DNA from: Rhizobium sp.
Lineage (GTDB): Bacteria; Pseudomonadota; Alphaproteobacteria; Rhizobiales; Rhizobiaceae
Direction: 5' to 3'
Length of the DNA stretch: 64,000 nucleotides
NCBI GenBank assembly: GCA_028290545.1
Contig: JAQGJP010000029.1
Span: 59,953 to 123,952, forward strand
Shown one piece after another: positions 16,557-25,442 of the stretch (the stretch's first letter is position 1; the number at the start of each line of letters is the position of its first letter). Made by a program: the position numbers and the translations under genes. The notes below the pieces were generated by a model. The model saw nothing but the letters and a program-made list of their open reading frames with translations, was not told the origin of the DNA and searched no databases.

Positions 16557-18602
16557 CTATTGTTCTTCGGCGGATGCCAGCGGCCTTACGAGCGGCGTGA
16601 TCCGGCGAATGGTGACGCGGCGATTCTCCCGCTCGGGCGCATCCGTATCGATCTTCAGGAACCGTTCTCCATAGCCCTGGGTCACAAGGTTCTCAGGCGG
16701 GATGTCAAACATGTCGCTCAGCACGTCAGCCACCGATTCAGCGCGGCTGTCGGAGAGCACCAGGTTCGACTCGTCTGAACCGATCGCGTCCGTATGACCT
16801 TCGATTATGAAGGTTTCTCCCGGATCATTGTCGAGGATCTGCTTGATCGCCCCGCCCACCTGTTTCAGGGACGATGCCTGGTTCATCGAGATCTCGGCGC
16901 TGCCGGTGTCGAAGGTGATCGTGTCGAGATCGATACGGCGCATCTTGTCACGGATACGTGCCGAATACTTCACCTCATCGACCGAGTAGACGCGCTCGAC
17001 GGGTTCAACCGGCGGCTGGTCGAGGAACTCCTCGTAGTCCCGGTTCTTGTCGCCGGAAACGTCGATGATGTAATCGCGAACCGGGATCCGCAGGCGCATC
17101 GGCGGCAGGCTGGCGCCGGGGTCGCGAAGGAACAGGCGTTCCCGACCACGATCGAGATCCGGCGAGAAGAAGATCACGACTTCGCGGTCGTTCCGGTCGA
17201 TACGCGAACGACGGATGATCTCGCCGTAGCGGTTGCGCACCGTGACGACCCGATCGCCATTGCTGCTGATGACGATTTCACGGATACGGCCATCCGCAAG
17301 GCGTTCGAAACGACGTTCGCCGCGACGGGCGATGCGTGTGTCGTTATCGCCGCGAATGACGATGCGCCCATCGATGTTGATGATGAAGCGGTTGTCGCTG
17401 TCATTCTTGCCGACCCGGCGACCGCCGACATCATCATAACCCTTGAAGCCAGTAAGGCGTTCACCCTTTTCCTCAAGCACGGGCCTGACTCGAACGGGAT
17501 CCTTATCCTCCCTGAAGCCTGCCTGCGCGTCCTTGTCGGACTTCGGCACACGTACAGGCTCGACCTCTTCGCGCTCGCGCTTGCGGCGCTCACGGGACTT
17601 GTCGCCCCCGCGGTTATCCGCGTCCTTGTCGCTGTCGAGCACCGCCGCGCCATTTTCAACAGGCAAGACCACTGTGTCCGTGGTCTTCGAGGGATCGGCG
17701 GCGATCGCCTTGTTTTCCTTTATCTTTTCTGGAGTGTCGGCCTTCACCTTATCGCGTGACTGGCCGTCGTCCGCCTGATCCTGCTTCTTCTTGCGCGGTG
17801 TCTCGATCTTCTCGATCGAACCATCATTGTTGTCGGAGGGCTGCTCGGCCTGATCCTGGTTCTGCTTCTTGCGGCGCGGCTCTACATCGCCGGAATCATC
17901 CTGCTGGGCCTGGCCCGCATTGTCCTCGTTCGCCGTATCATTCTGCTTGCGAACTTTCCGGTTGTTTTTTTCAATCGCGTTCTTCAGCTCTTCATCGCTC
18001 GGCTGGTTCTGGTCGGCCGCGGCATTGTCGTTCTGCTTCTTCCGACGTGGCTTGGCCTCACCGGAATCATCCTGCTGCATCTGCTGATCGTCAGCCTGCT
18101 GGTTCTGCTTCTTGCGGCGCGGCTGCTCAACCTCGCCGGAGTCATCCTGCTGAACCTGATTGCCGTCGTCCTGCTGCATCTGGGCGTCGGCATTGTTCTT
18201 CTTCCTGCGCGGCTGAACCTCCTCCTGATCGTTCTGCTGCATCTGCTGATCGTCAGCCTGCTGGTTCTGCTTCTTGCGGCGCGGCTGCTGGACCTCGCCG
18301 GAATCATCCTGCGCGGCGTTGTCGTTGTTCTGCTTGTTGCGCCGCTTGTTGTTGCCGTTGTCCTGATCGTTCTGGTCGCCGGCATTGTTGTTCTGATCCT
18401 GCCGCTTCTCGCGGCGTTCCTGCCGCTCCTGGCGCTTCTGCTTGCGCAGTTCATCTTCGTCCGATTGGACCTTGACGACCAGCGGTTCGGCATGCGTTGG
18501 GACGGTGGGATATACCAGTCCGGCTGCCGATACGGGGGTCATGCCCATCAAGGCAATCAATGGTATCGCAGCGGTGGCCAAAAGCTTGTTTTTGAACGCC
18601 AT
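16557..18602 (-). CDS. OmpA-family protein with long Q/N- and RRKK-rich linker (681 aa)
   Basis: The start at 18602 has AGAGGA eight bases upstream and gives a signal peptide (MAFKNKLLATAAIPLIALMG...VSAA). Residues of roughly 40-270 are low complexity. Runs rich in Gln, Asn, Asp alternate with about six basic clusters of the form PRRKKQN, some within near-exact longer units. The middle (about 380-560) has several short beta-type repeats such as VIRGDNDTRIARRGERRFERLADGRI. The last 105 residues are an OmpA C-terminal peptidoglycan-binding domain (IEGHTDAIGSDESNLVLSDSRA, and ENRRVTIRRI at the end). It likely links the outer envelope to peptidoglycan. The N-terminal beta-barrel of classical OmpA is absent. 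It is divergent from the ABC importer genes. Confidence 0.85.
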   Translation of the reverse strand: MAFKNKLLATAAIPLIALMGMTPVSAAGLVYPTVPTHAEPLVVKVQSDEDELRKQKRQERQERREKRQDQNNNAGDQNDQDNGNNKRRNKQNNDNAAQDDSGEVQQPRRKKQNQQADDQQMQQNDQEEVQPRRKKNNADAQMQQDDGNQVQQDDSGEVEQPRRKKQNQQADDQQMQQDDSGEAKPRRKKQNDNAAADQNQPSDEELKNAIEKNNRKVRKQNDTANEDNAGQAQQDDSGDVEPRRKKQNQDQAEQPSDNNDGSIEKIETPRKKKQDQADDGQSRDKVKADTPEKIKENKAIAADPSKTTDTVVLPVENGAAVLDSDKDADNRGGDKSRERRKREREEVEPVRVPKSDKDAQAGFREDKDPVRVRPVLEEKGERLTGFKGYDDVGGRRVGKNDSDNRFIINIDGRIVIRGDNDTRIARRGERRFERLADGRIREIVISSNGDRVVTVRNRYGEIIRRSRIDRNDREVVIFFSPDLDRGRERLFLRDPGASLPPMRLRIPVRDYIIDVSGDKNRDYEEFLDQPPVEPVERVYSVDEVKYSARIRDKMRRIDLDTITFDTGSAEISMNQASSLKQVGGAIKQILDNDPGETFIIEGHTDAIGSDESNLVLSDSRAESVADVLSDMFDIPPENLVTQGYGERFLKIDTDAPERENRRVTIRRITPLVRPLASAEEQ

Positions 18603-18926
18603 GAATGTGTCCTCTTTGTTTTCTGTGATTCCGGATATCAAAACCTGCTTATTTTCCGGGCTTTTTTGTGTTTTTTGCGGTTTTGTCTATTGCTAACCTA
18701 TTGCGCGCAACCTTTACCAACACTGAACTCCCAATTCAGTTCCCGTTCACATTGGCGAATCCGCGGCTCGAAAAATTTGTGTAACAATCTGTTCTTTGAT
18801 GTTGCATTCCCTTCCTAAGCTGAAAGAATATCGTGCTGGCGTGGTATAAACGGCGCCGCCGAAAAAAATCAGCCATGCCCGCTTGTGCTCAACCGGAGGC
18901 ATGGTTCCAGAACCAGGGGAATGATC
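18603..18926. other. Divergent intergenic region between the OmpA-family gene and the ABC importer
   Basis: AT-richer than the flanks and expected to hold both promoters. A 19-bp inverted repeat ACTGAA-N7-TTCAGT (18722-18740) is a possible regulator site. A TATAAA (18844-18849) lies 78 bp before the binding protein start. No gene is seen. Confidence 0.4.
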
Positions 18927-19703
18927 ATGCGCATGACCAGACGTCTTGCATTCGCTGCCACTTTTTCGATTCTTTCGGCTGTCGCGGGCGCGAGCCTTGC
19001 CGCCGACAAGATCGTCATCGGTGTGGAGGCCGCCTATCCGCCGTTCAACAATCTCGAGGCAGACGGCACGCTGGTCGGTTTCGACATCGATATCGCCAAG
19101 GCACTCTGTGCAGAGATGAAGGCCGAATGCACCTTCGTGCCGCAGGATTGGGATGGCATGATCCCGGCACTGCAGGCCAAGAAGTTCGATGCGATCGTCT
19201 CCTCGATGTCGATCACGCCCGAGCGCAAGGAAAAGGTCGACTTCACCGATAAATATTACAACACGCCGCCGGCGATCGCCGTACCCAAGGACTCGGCCAT
19301 TACCACGGCGACTGAAGAAGGGTTCGATGGCAAAGTGCTCGGCGCGCAATCCTCGACCACACATTCCAACTACGCCGAAGCGCATATGAAAAAAGCCGAA
19401 CTCAAGCTCTATCCGACCACCGAGGAATACAAGCTCGATCTCGTCAACGGCCGTATCGACGGTGCAATCGACGACGTGGTCGTGCTTTCGGAATGGCTGA
19501 AGACTGCGGACGGCGCATGCTGCAAGCTACTCGGTACACTGCCGGTCGATCCGGTCATCAACGGTGCAGGCGCCGGAATTGCCATCCGCAAGGGCGACGC
19601 CCTGCGTGAGAAATTCAATACGGCGATTGCCGCGATCCGCGCCAACGGCGAATACAAGAAAATCAACGAAAAGTATTTCCCGTTCGACGTCTATGGCGAT
19701 TAA
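18927..19703 (+). CDS. Periplasmic polar amino acid-binding protein of an ABC importer
   Basis: The ATG at 18927 has AGGGG seven bases upstream and gives 258 residues with a signal peptide (MRMTRRLAFAATFSILSAVAGASLAA). The mature part starts KIVIGVEAAYPPFNNLEADGT and contains FDIDIAKALCAEM and SSMSITPERKEKVDFT. These are hallmarks of the SBP_bac_3 lysine/arginine/ornithine/octopine-type family. The conserved cysteine pair expected in ArgT/HisJ is visible (ALCAEMKAECTF). It delivers a basic or opine-like amino acid to the permease pair encoded 102 bp downstream. The ligand is not certain from sequence. Confidence 0.92.
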   Translation: MRMTRRLAFAATFSILSAVAGASLAADKIVIGVEAAYPPFNNLEADGTLVGFDIDIAKALCAEMKAECTFVPQDWDGMIPALQAKKFDAIVSSMSITPERKEKVDFTDKYYNTPPAIAVPKDSAITTATEEGFDGKVLGAQSSTTHSNYAEAHMKKAELKLYPTTEEYKLDLVNGRIDGAIDDVVVLSEWLKTADGACCKLLGTLPVDPVINGAGAGIAIRKGDALREKFNTAIAAIRANGEYKKINEKYFPFDVYGD

Positions 19704-19728
19704 TCGCCGGATATCGACGTGAAACCGG

Positions 19729-19758
19729 TGGCGGGGCGCTTGCGCTTCCGCCATTTTT
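19729..19758 (+). terminator. Internal hairpin between binding protein and permease genes
   Basis: TGGCGG (19729-19734) pairs with CCGCCA (19748-19753) around an inner GCGC/GCGC stem, followed by TTTTT. It fits the partial terminator often found after the abundant binding-protein cistron, lowering permease expression. Confidence 0.55.
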
Positions 19759-19804
19759 GCTTGAGTAAAGCAAGAAGACCCGGAACCGGGACAAGGGGCA
19801 AGGA

Positions 19805-20674
19805 ATGCAGGGCGACGTCGCTGTCACGGCGGAGAGCACAGATTCGATTTTGGCGCCTCTATGGGCTATGTTCGATGCGATCTCCTCGGCGATCTGGTAC
19901 GTTCTTCATCCCATTCTGGCAACAATCGATCCGCTCTGCGGGCCAGTCGGGATTTTTTCCCTGCTCGGCGGCAACGGCCAGCTTTCCTGCGGCAATGCCG
20001 GCTGGGGCGACGAGATCGCCTTCGGCTTCTATGTCACCGCCAGCCTGGCACTCTGCACCCTGCCGCTCGGCCTGGTCATCGGCTTTTTCCTGGCGCTTGC
20101 CAAGCAGTCGTCCGTCGGCCAGCTCCGCACTGCCGCCGATATCTATACGACGCTGTTCCGCGGGCTGCCGGAACTGTTGACACTGTTCATCATCTACTAT
20201 GGCATACCGATAGCCCTTCAGGGTCTGGCTGCACAACTGGGCTATGCCGGACCGGTCGAGGTCAACGGTTTCGTTGCCGGCATGATCGCCATCGGCATCG
20301 TTTTCTCTTCCTATTGTTCAGAGGTGCTGCAGTCGGCCTTCAAGGCCATACCGTCGGGGCAGTATGAAGGCGGCTACGCGATCGGGCTGACGCGCTGGCA
20401 GACGATGCGCCTGGTCGTGCTGCCGCAATTGATCCGCGTCGCCCTGCCCGGCCTCGGAAACCTCTGGATGATCCTGCTCAAGGATACCGCATTGGTGTCG
20501 GCGATCGGCCTTCCCGACATTCTCCGGCAGACCGGCATCGCCGCCAAGGTGACCAAGCATGCCTTCACATTCTTCGGCGTCGCCTGCATGCTCTTCCTGA
20601 TCCTCGCCATTCTCTCGTCCTTCGTCTTCAACTGGATCGAGGCGAAGTCCAGGCGCGCGGAGGTCCGCCGGTGA
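19805..20674 (+). CDS. Polar amino acid ABC transporter permease (HisQ type)
   Basis: A 289-residue inner membrane protein with the transmembrane segments of the HisM/HisQ family. Its EAA loop, EGGYAIGLTRWQTMRLVVLPQLIRVALPGLGN, lies at about residues 185-216. An N-terminal extension of about 75 residues carries an extra hydrophobic segment and two cysteines before the family core begins at GDEIAFGFYVTAS. It pairs with the downstream permease, whose GTG start overlaps its stop by 4 bp. Together with the binding protein they form the import channel, but no ATP-binding subunit gene is present here. Confidence 0.92.
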   Translation: MQGDVAVTAESTDSILAPLWAMFDAISSAIWYVLHPILATIDPLCGPVGIFSLLGGNGQLSCGNAGWGDEIAFGFYVTASLALCTLPLGLVIGFFLALAKQSSVGQLRTAADIYTTLFRGLPELLTLFIIYYGIPIALQGLAAQLGYAGPVEVNGFVAGMIAIGIVFSSYCSEVLQSAFKAIPSGQYEGGYAIGLTRWQTMRLVVLPQLIRVALPGLGNLWMILLKDTALVSAIGLPDILRQTGIAAKVTKHAFTFFGVACMLFLILAILSSFVFNWIEAKSRRAEVRR

Positions 20675-21501
20675 GCATCGCGACCGAAATCATCCCCCCA
20701 CAGGCGCCGCCGCTCGAACAAGCCAGGCCTTACTCGATCGAACGCTTCTTCGGCAGCGTGTTCATGGCGATCTGGATCGCCATATTCATAGCCACCGCAT
20801 TCTCGATGTATGAGAGCTTCAACCAGGAGAAGTTGTGGAAATACGGACCGAGAATGATCTCGGGTCTGGGCGTGACACTCCAGCTTGTCGGGATATCGAT
20901 TGTCTGCGGTGCAATTTTCTCGATTCCGGTCGCCTTCGCCCGGATGAGCAAGTCGCGGATATTGTCGTGGATCGCCTATGGCTACGTCTATTTCTTCCGC
21001 GGCACGCCGCTTCTCGCCCAATTGTACCTGATCTATTACGGCTTCGGCAGTTTCCGCCCGGCATTTGAATCGATCGGGCTGTGGTGGTTTTTCCGGGATG
21101 CCTATTACTGCGCGATCTTCGCCTTCGCGCTCAACACCGCCGCCTACCAGGCGGAAATCCTGCGTGGGGCGATCGAAAGCGTACCTCGCGGCCAGCTCGA
21201 AGCCTGCGACGCGCTCGGCCTGCGGAAAAGACCAGCATTCCTGAAGGTGATCCTGCCCCAGGCGATCATCGTGGCACTCCGTCCCTATGGCAACGAGATC
21301 ATCCTGATGATCAAGGGCTCGGCGATCGTCGCCATCGTCACGGTATTCGATCTGATGGGCGAGACACGCCGCGCCTATTCGCGGACCTTCGATTTCCAGA
21401 TGTATCTCTGGGCAGGCGTCCTCTATCTGATCATGGTGGAATTCTTGCGCAACGTCTGGGACTGGTTGGAAGCCCGCCTGACACGCCACCTCAACCGATG
21501 A
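20671..21501 (+). CDS. Polar amino acid ABC transporter permease (HisM type)
   Basis: The GTG start at 20671 overlaps the previous stop (GTGA), indicating translational coupling. The 276-residue protein has an N-terminal hydrophobic segment at about 30-50 and the ABC permease core with SRILSWIAYGYVYFFRGTPLLAQLYL. Its EAA loop is QLEACDALGLRKRPAFLKVILPQAI at about 173-200. It completes the heterodimeric channel. The operon ends after this gene without an ATPase; the next gene, 161 bp on, is unrelated. Confidence 0.92.
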   Translation: MSIATEIIPPQAPPLEQARPYSIERFFGSVFMAIWIAIFIATAFSMYESFNQEKLWKYGPRMISGLGVTLQLVGISIVCGAIFSIPVAFARMSKSRILSWIAYGYVYFFRGTPLLAQLYLIYYGFGSFRPAFESIGLWWFFRDAYYCAIFAFALNTAAYQAEILRGAIESVPRGQLEACDALGLRKRPAFLKVILPQAIIVALRPYGNEIILMIKGSAIVAIVTVFDLMGETRRAYSRTFDFQMYLWAGVLYLIMVEFLRNVWDWLEARLTRHLNR

Positions 21502-21662
21502 CAACAACTTTGGCAGCACTCATTGCCCTTCGCTGCTAACATGCTGATTTTTCAAGGAAATGTCATAAAACACATGTGTCGTTAATGTTGGGTTAACCAT
21601 CAAGGGCGTTCAATGGTCAGGCAAGCTGGGGAGGAAACACTCTAACTCAAGAGGTTGCCCAA

Positions 21663-21929
21663 ATGACCAAGGAACTCGACTTGCGGCTCAAGGGCTATGG
21701 CCTGACGACCGCCGAAATCATCTATCGCCTGCCTGACCATCCGAGCCTTCTGCAAAGCTATGTATGGCAGCACTACGATATCGCTCCGGATTTTCCCGAG
21801 ATGAACAGTTTCCTGAAATTCTGGCGCGAGAAGCTCGATGGGGCGCTGCATTCGGTCCGGTATGTCCATAACAGGCTGATCACGCCGACGGATTGGCGGG
21901 CGCTGAAAGGAGAATTCATCATCAACTGA
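21663..21929 (+). CDS. Usg-like family protein (88 aa)
   Basis: The short protein MTKELDLRLKGYGLTTAEII... with YRLPDHPSLLQSYVWQHYD and a basic/aromatic C-terminal half (NRLITPTDWRALKGEFIIN) matches the Usg family. It is named from the small gene upstream of trp genes in Caulobacter. Usg proteins are widespread in alphaproteobacteria and have no assigned function. No trp gene is nearby. The stop is 59 bp before the methyltransferase gene, so co-transcription is possible. Confidence 0.8.
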   Translation: MTKELDLRLKGYGLTTAEIIYRLPDHPSLLQSYVWQHYDIAPDFPEMNSFLKFWREKLDGALHSVRYVHNRLITPTDWRALKGEFIIN

Positions 21930-21988
21930 TTGCTTTTGCACTGTCGCAGTCTTAAGAGCCAGACAATTGGCTCGAAGGATGACAGCGC

Positions 21989-22819
21989 ATGGCTAAGAAG
22001 AAAAAGATCGACGAGAAAGCGCTGGCAGACGCCTATAACGAGGCCTTGGCACTGGAAAAGGCCGGCAAGATCGAGGAAGCGGCAGCCGCCTATCAGAAGG
22101 TACTGTCTCTCGATCCCGAGGATCATGGCGGGGCCGCCGTGCGCATCGCCTCGATGGGGCTTGGCGACGTGCCTCCCAAGGCGCCCGACGCCTATGTCGC
22201 GACGCTGTTCGACCAGCATGCCGAGGCATTCGAATCCATCCTCGTCGACCAGCTGGAATATTGCGTGCCGATGCTGGTGCGCCAGCGCATCCAGGCGCTT
22301 GGGCTCGGGCCGTTCAGCAAGCTGCTCGATCTCGGTTGCGGCACGGGGCTGACCGGCGGCGCGCTTCGCGACATCGTCGGGAACATCACCGGGCTCGACA
22401 TATCCGAAAACATGGTCGAGATCGCCCATGAGAAAGAGCTATACGAGACGCTCTACGTCGCCGAGGCCGCCGATTACCTTGAAGACAATGAGGACGGCCC
22501 GTTCGACATCGTCACCGCAACGGACGTCCTGCCCTATATCGGCTTCCTCGAGGAGTTGTTCTTCGGAGTTGCCGATAATGCCGAGCCAGGCGGACTGTTC
22601 ATCTTCTCGTCCGAGACACTGCCGGACGAGATGCTCCAGGGCCGCGATTTCATGGTCGGGCCGCATCAGCGCTTTGCGCATGCAGAAGCCTATGTGCGCA
22701 GGGCCCTTGGCGCCGCCGGCTTCGACGTGCTGGAGCTCGGCGATATCACCGTGCGGCTGGAAGACGGCGAACCGATTGCCGGGCATCTGGTCGTGGCAAA
22801 GATGACCACTCGCCCATAA
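21989..22819 (+). CDS. TPR-containing class I SAM-dependent methyltransferase
   Basis: The 276-residue protein starts with a Lys-rich segment (MAKKKKIDEKALADAYNEAL) that opens one or two TPR-like helix pairs (about 10-60). The Rossmann methyltransferase domain contains motif I, LLDLGCGTGLTGGALRD (about 111-127), and a post-I acidic region, ITGLDISENMVEIA. A motif-IV-like stretch FDIVTATDVLPYIG follows. It resembles DREV-type TPR methyltransferases of rhizobia, whose substrates are undefined. Its ATG is preceded by AAGGATG. The next gene is 120 bp away with its own strong ribosome binding site. Confidence 0.85.
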   Translation: MAKKKKIDEKALADAYNEALALEKAGKIEEAAAAYQKVLSLDPEDHGGAAVRIASMGLGDVPPKAPDAYVATLFDQHAEAFESILVDQLEYCVPMLVRQRIQALGLGPFSKLLDLGCGTGLTGGALRDIVGNITGLDISENMVEIAHEKELYETLYVAEAADYLEDNEDGPFDIVTATDVLPYIGFLEELFFGVADNAEPGGLFIFSSETLPDEMLQGRDFMVGPHQRFAHAEAYVRRALGAAGFDVLELGDITVRLEDGEPIAGHLVVAKMTTRP

Positions 22820-22939
22820 GCACATTTATTTTCGCGCTCAAACAATCATGGATTGCCAATACAATCACTGATTGTACTTAGTTTGTTGCTTACCTGAAGT
22901 TAAGGGAATCTGATTTCCATAGTATTCAAGGGGGGTGAC

Positions 22940-24454
22940 ATGAGCTTTTTAACAACATTCGGCAGCTGGCTCTACGATTTTGTCTTGGGCATTGATGTTC
23001 CTGCATTGCTTTTCGCAGTATTGGTGCCTTTTCTCATCATCTACGTGAACCACGAAATTCGCTTTCGACGATTGCGAATGATCGATGACTATGACAATTC
23101 CTTCCGCACCCGGCTCAGCGTTGTCAATCAGAAAGAGAATAATGACAACGAGACCGGCAACCCGACGTTCGAATATGTAAAATCAAAATATATATCCGAT
23201 ATCCGGGATGAGGAAATCACGCGCCGGGCTGGTAGCAAGACTGCGCAGTGGCCGACGAGCGAAAAGATCCAGGACCTGCTGGCAGCACCACCCTCCTTTT
23301 TCCGATTGACCGCGAACCGCCGCCTGATGTTCGCGGCAGTTTGCTTTGCACTCATTACCTATTTCGGCTTTGCGGTCTCGTTCGAACGGATCTCATGTTT
23401 CGTCTCGACAGGAGCATGCTCCACGTCCCTCCAGAACCTGGTTTTCGTGGGCGGCATCGGCGCACCCAGCGCCGACGCATTGCGCTTTGGAGAGCAGGTG
23501 CTGACGGTCGCGGCTCTCGCATTCCTTGGAGCCTATATCGCCACAATCCGCGAACTCCTCCGGCGAATGGCGGTATTCGATCTCTCCAGCTTCACCTTCC
23601 TCAAGCAGGCTGCCGAGACCCTGGCATCCGTGCTTGGGGTGGTCTTTCTGTTTCGGGCGCTTCCTGATCCGGTAGGCCAGGTCACGTCGATGGTCAGCAA
23701 CGAGACATGGCAGCCGGCCGCACGGATATCGTTGCTTTGGCTGGCGATGGCACCGCTTTTCGGGTTGTTTCCGGAAAGCGCGACCAAGTATCTTTTCATT
23801 CGCTTCCGGCAGTATTTCCAGTGGATCAAGAGCGAGGACAACAGATTCACGGAAGTGACGATGATCACCCCGCTGGATGTGATCGACGGGATTGATTACT
23901 GGACACGAATAAGGCTTGAGCAAAGCGGAATTGCCGATGTGCAGGCCCTCGCGACATACAATCCCATCATGTTGTTCATCGAAACGCCCTATGGCATCTA
24001 CCAGGTGTTCGACTGGATCGCCCAGGCGCAACTCTGCCACATCGTCGGCGTCGAAAAGTTCCTGATCTTCAGGGAGTTGAATATCAGGACGATCTTCGAC
24101 CTCGAACGTGCGGTATTGAGCAAAGCGTCGCCGGAGCAGTATGATCAGATCTACGGTGGCATCCTGCTGGCGCCCACGGCGTCGTTGAAAAGAACATCCG
24201 CGATCGCCAGCACCAACTTCATCTTGCCGGGCAGCGATCCAGGCAAGGTTGCCGGGATAAACGAATATTGCCAGTGGGCCTACGGTGCATTGAGTGTACA
24301 CGACAAGGCAATCACCCTGGCAATCGAACACATGATCCGCTGGATCACCGATGATCTGCATGTCCGCCGCTTGAGGCGGCTGTGGATCGAGATATCGAAA
24401 AGCCTTGGCCCGGAATCGGAAATGCTGCCTGATGGAAAGCCGTTACCCGTCTGA
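22940..24454 (+). CDS. Five-segment membrane protein of unknown function (504 aa)
   Basis: A strong GGGGGG site precedes the ATG. Hydrophobic segments lie at about 21-37, 129-147, 185-203, 226-242 and 263-281. A hydrophilic region of about 90 residues separates the first two. The C-terminal 220 residues are soluble. They contain two similar helical motifs, LEQSGIADVQALA (about 326-338) and FRELNIRTIFDLE (about 377-389), that resemble helix-hairpin-helix or DUF4332-like elements which read a pattern L-x-x-x-G/N-I-x-x-x-x-x-L. Cysteines 153 and 160 fall in the second loop. I do not recognise a named family. The upstream 120 bp is AT-rich, suggesting its own promoter. Confidence 0.75.
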   Translation: MSFLTTFGSWLYDFVLGIDVPALLFAVLVPFLIIYVNHEIRFRRLRMIDDYDNSFRTRLSVVNQKENNDNETGNPTFEYVKSKYISDIRDEEITRRAGSKTAQWPTSEKIQDLLAAPPSFFRLTANRRLMFAAVCFALITYFGFAVSFERISCFVSTGACSTSLQNLVFVGGIGAPSADALRFGEQVLTVAALAFLGAYIATIRELLRRMAVFDLSSFTFLKQAAETLASVLGVVFLFRALPDPVGQVTSMVSNETWQPAARISLLWLAMAPLFGLFPESATKYLFIRFRQYFQWIKSEDNRFTEVTMITPLDVIDGIDYWTRIRLEQSGIADVQALATYNPIMLFIETPYGIYQVFDWIAQAQLCHIVGVEKFLIFRELNIRTIFDLERAVLSKASPEQYDQIYGGILLAPTASLKRTSAIASTNFILPGSDPGKVAGINEYCQWAYGALSVHDKAITLAIEHMIRWITDDLHVRRLRRLWIEISKSLGPESEMLPDGKPLPV

Positions 24455-24572
24455 TGCTGCAAATGTCACAACGACCGGCGAACGGACAAAATCGGCTTTT
24501 TGCAATTCGTCTCTTTTACTGAGCACTCCGATAATCTAAACCTCCCGCATCCAACACATGAGGGAGTTTCTT

Positions 24573-25442
24573 ATGGTAAAGGTTGCCTTTATCGGTTTGG
24601 GCGTAATGGGTTACCCGATGGCGGGGCATTTGAAGGTCAAGGGCGGCCATGATGTCACCGTCTATAACCGCACGACGGCCAAGGCCGAGAAATGGGCTGC
24701 GGAATTCGGCGGCACAGCCGCGCCGACGCCTGCGGAGGCCGCCGGGGATGCCGATTTTATCTTCACCTGCGTCGGCAACGACGACGACCTGCGCTCAGTG
24801 ACCACAGGCCCGGATGGCTGCATTTCCGCAATGAAAGCCGGTGCGACGCTGATCGACAACACAACCGCAAGCGCCGAAGTCGCCCGCGAGCTTGAAGCAG
24901 CCGCTGAAGCGAGGGGCTGCTTTTTCATCGATGCGCCGGTTTCGGGTGGACAGGCAGGCGCCGAAAATGGCGTGTTGACCGTGATGTGCGGCGGCAAGCC
25001 CGATGTGTTCGAACATGCCAAGCCGGTGATCGACGCCTATGCACGGATGGTCGGGCTTATGGGGCCTGCGGGCTCCGGCCAGTTGACCAAGATGGTCAAC
25101 CAGATCTGCATCGCCGGTCTGGTCCAGGGACTTGCCGAAGGCGTGCATTTCGCCAAGCGTGCCGGACTCGATGTCGAAAACGTGATCAGCGTGATTTCCA
25201 AGGGTGCCGCAGGCTCCTGGCAGATGGAAAACCGCCACAAGACGATGAATGCCGGCAAATTTGATTTCGGCTTTGCGGTCGACTGGATGCGCAAGGATCT
25301 GGCGATCTGCCTCGACGAGGCGCGCAAGAACGGCGCGACACTGCCGGTCGCCGCCCTTGTCGACCAGTTCTACGGCGATGTGCAGCAGATGGGCGGAAAG
25401 CGCTGGGATACGTCGTCGCTGCTGGCACGGCTGGAAAAATGA
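24573..25442 (+). CDS. NAD(P)-dependent beta-hydroxyacid dehydrogenase (3-hydroxyisobutyrate dehydrogenase family)
   Basis: The ATG at 24573 follows GAGGGAG with six-base spacing. The 289-residue product has the N-terminal Rossmann motif VAFIGLGVMGYPMAG. The substrate-binding signature DAPVSGGQAGAENGVLTVMCGG and the catalytic-lysine helix SGQLTKMVNQ follow in order. Family members oxidise 3-hydroxyisobutyrate or reduce tartronate semialdehyde, glyoxylate or succinic semialdehyde. The sequence does not decide among these. The stop overlaps the start of the DNA alkylation repair gene by 4 bp (ATGA), implying an operon. Confidence 0.92.
   Translation: MVKVAFIGLGVMGYPMAGHLKVKGGHDVTVYNRTTAKAEKWAAEFGGTAAPTPAEAAGDADFIFTCVGNDDDLRSVTTGPDGCISAMKAGATLIDNTTASAEVARELEAAAEARGCFFIDAPVSGGQAGAENGVLTVMCGGKPDVFEHAKPVIDAYARMVGLMGPAGSGQLTKMVNQICIAGLVQGLAEGVHFAKRAGLDVENVISVISKGAAGSWQMENRHKTMNAGKFDFGFAVDWMRKDLAICLDEARKNGATLPVAALVDQFYGDVQQMGGKRWDTSSLLARLEK

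Noticed and set aside
20374..21519. 381-codon minus-strand frame opposite the permeases
   Set aside because: Opposite two genes with clear ABC permease motifs and translational coupling; no family features on the minus strand.
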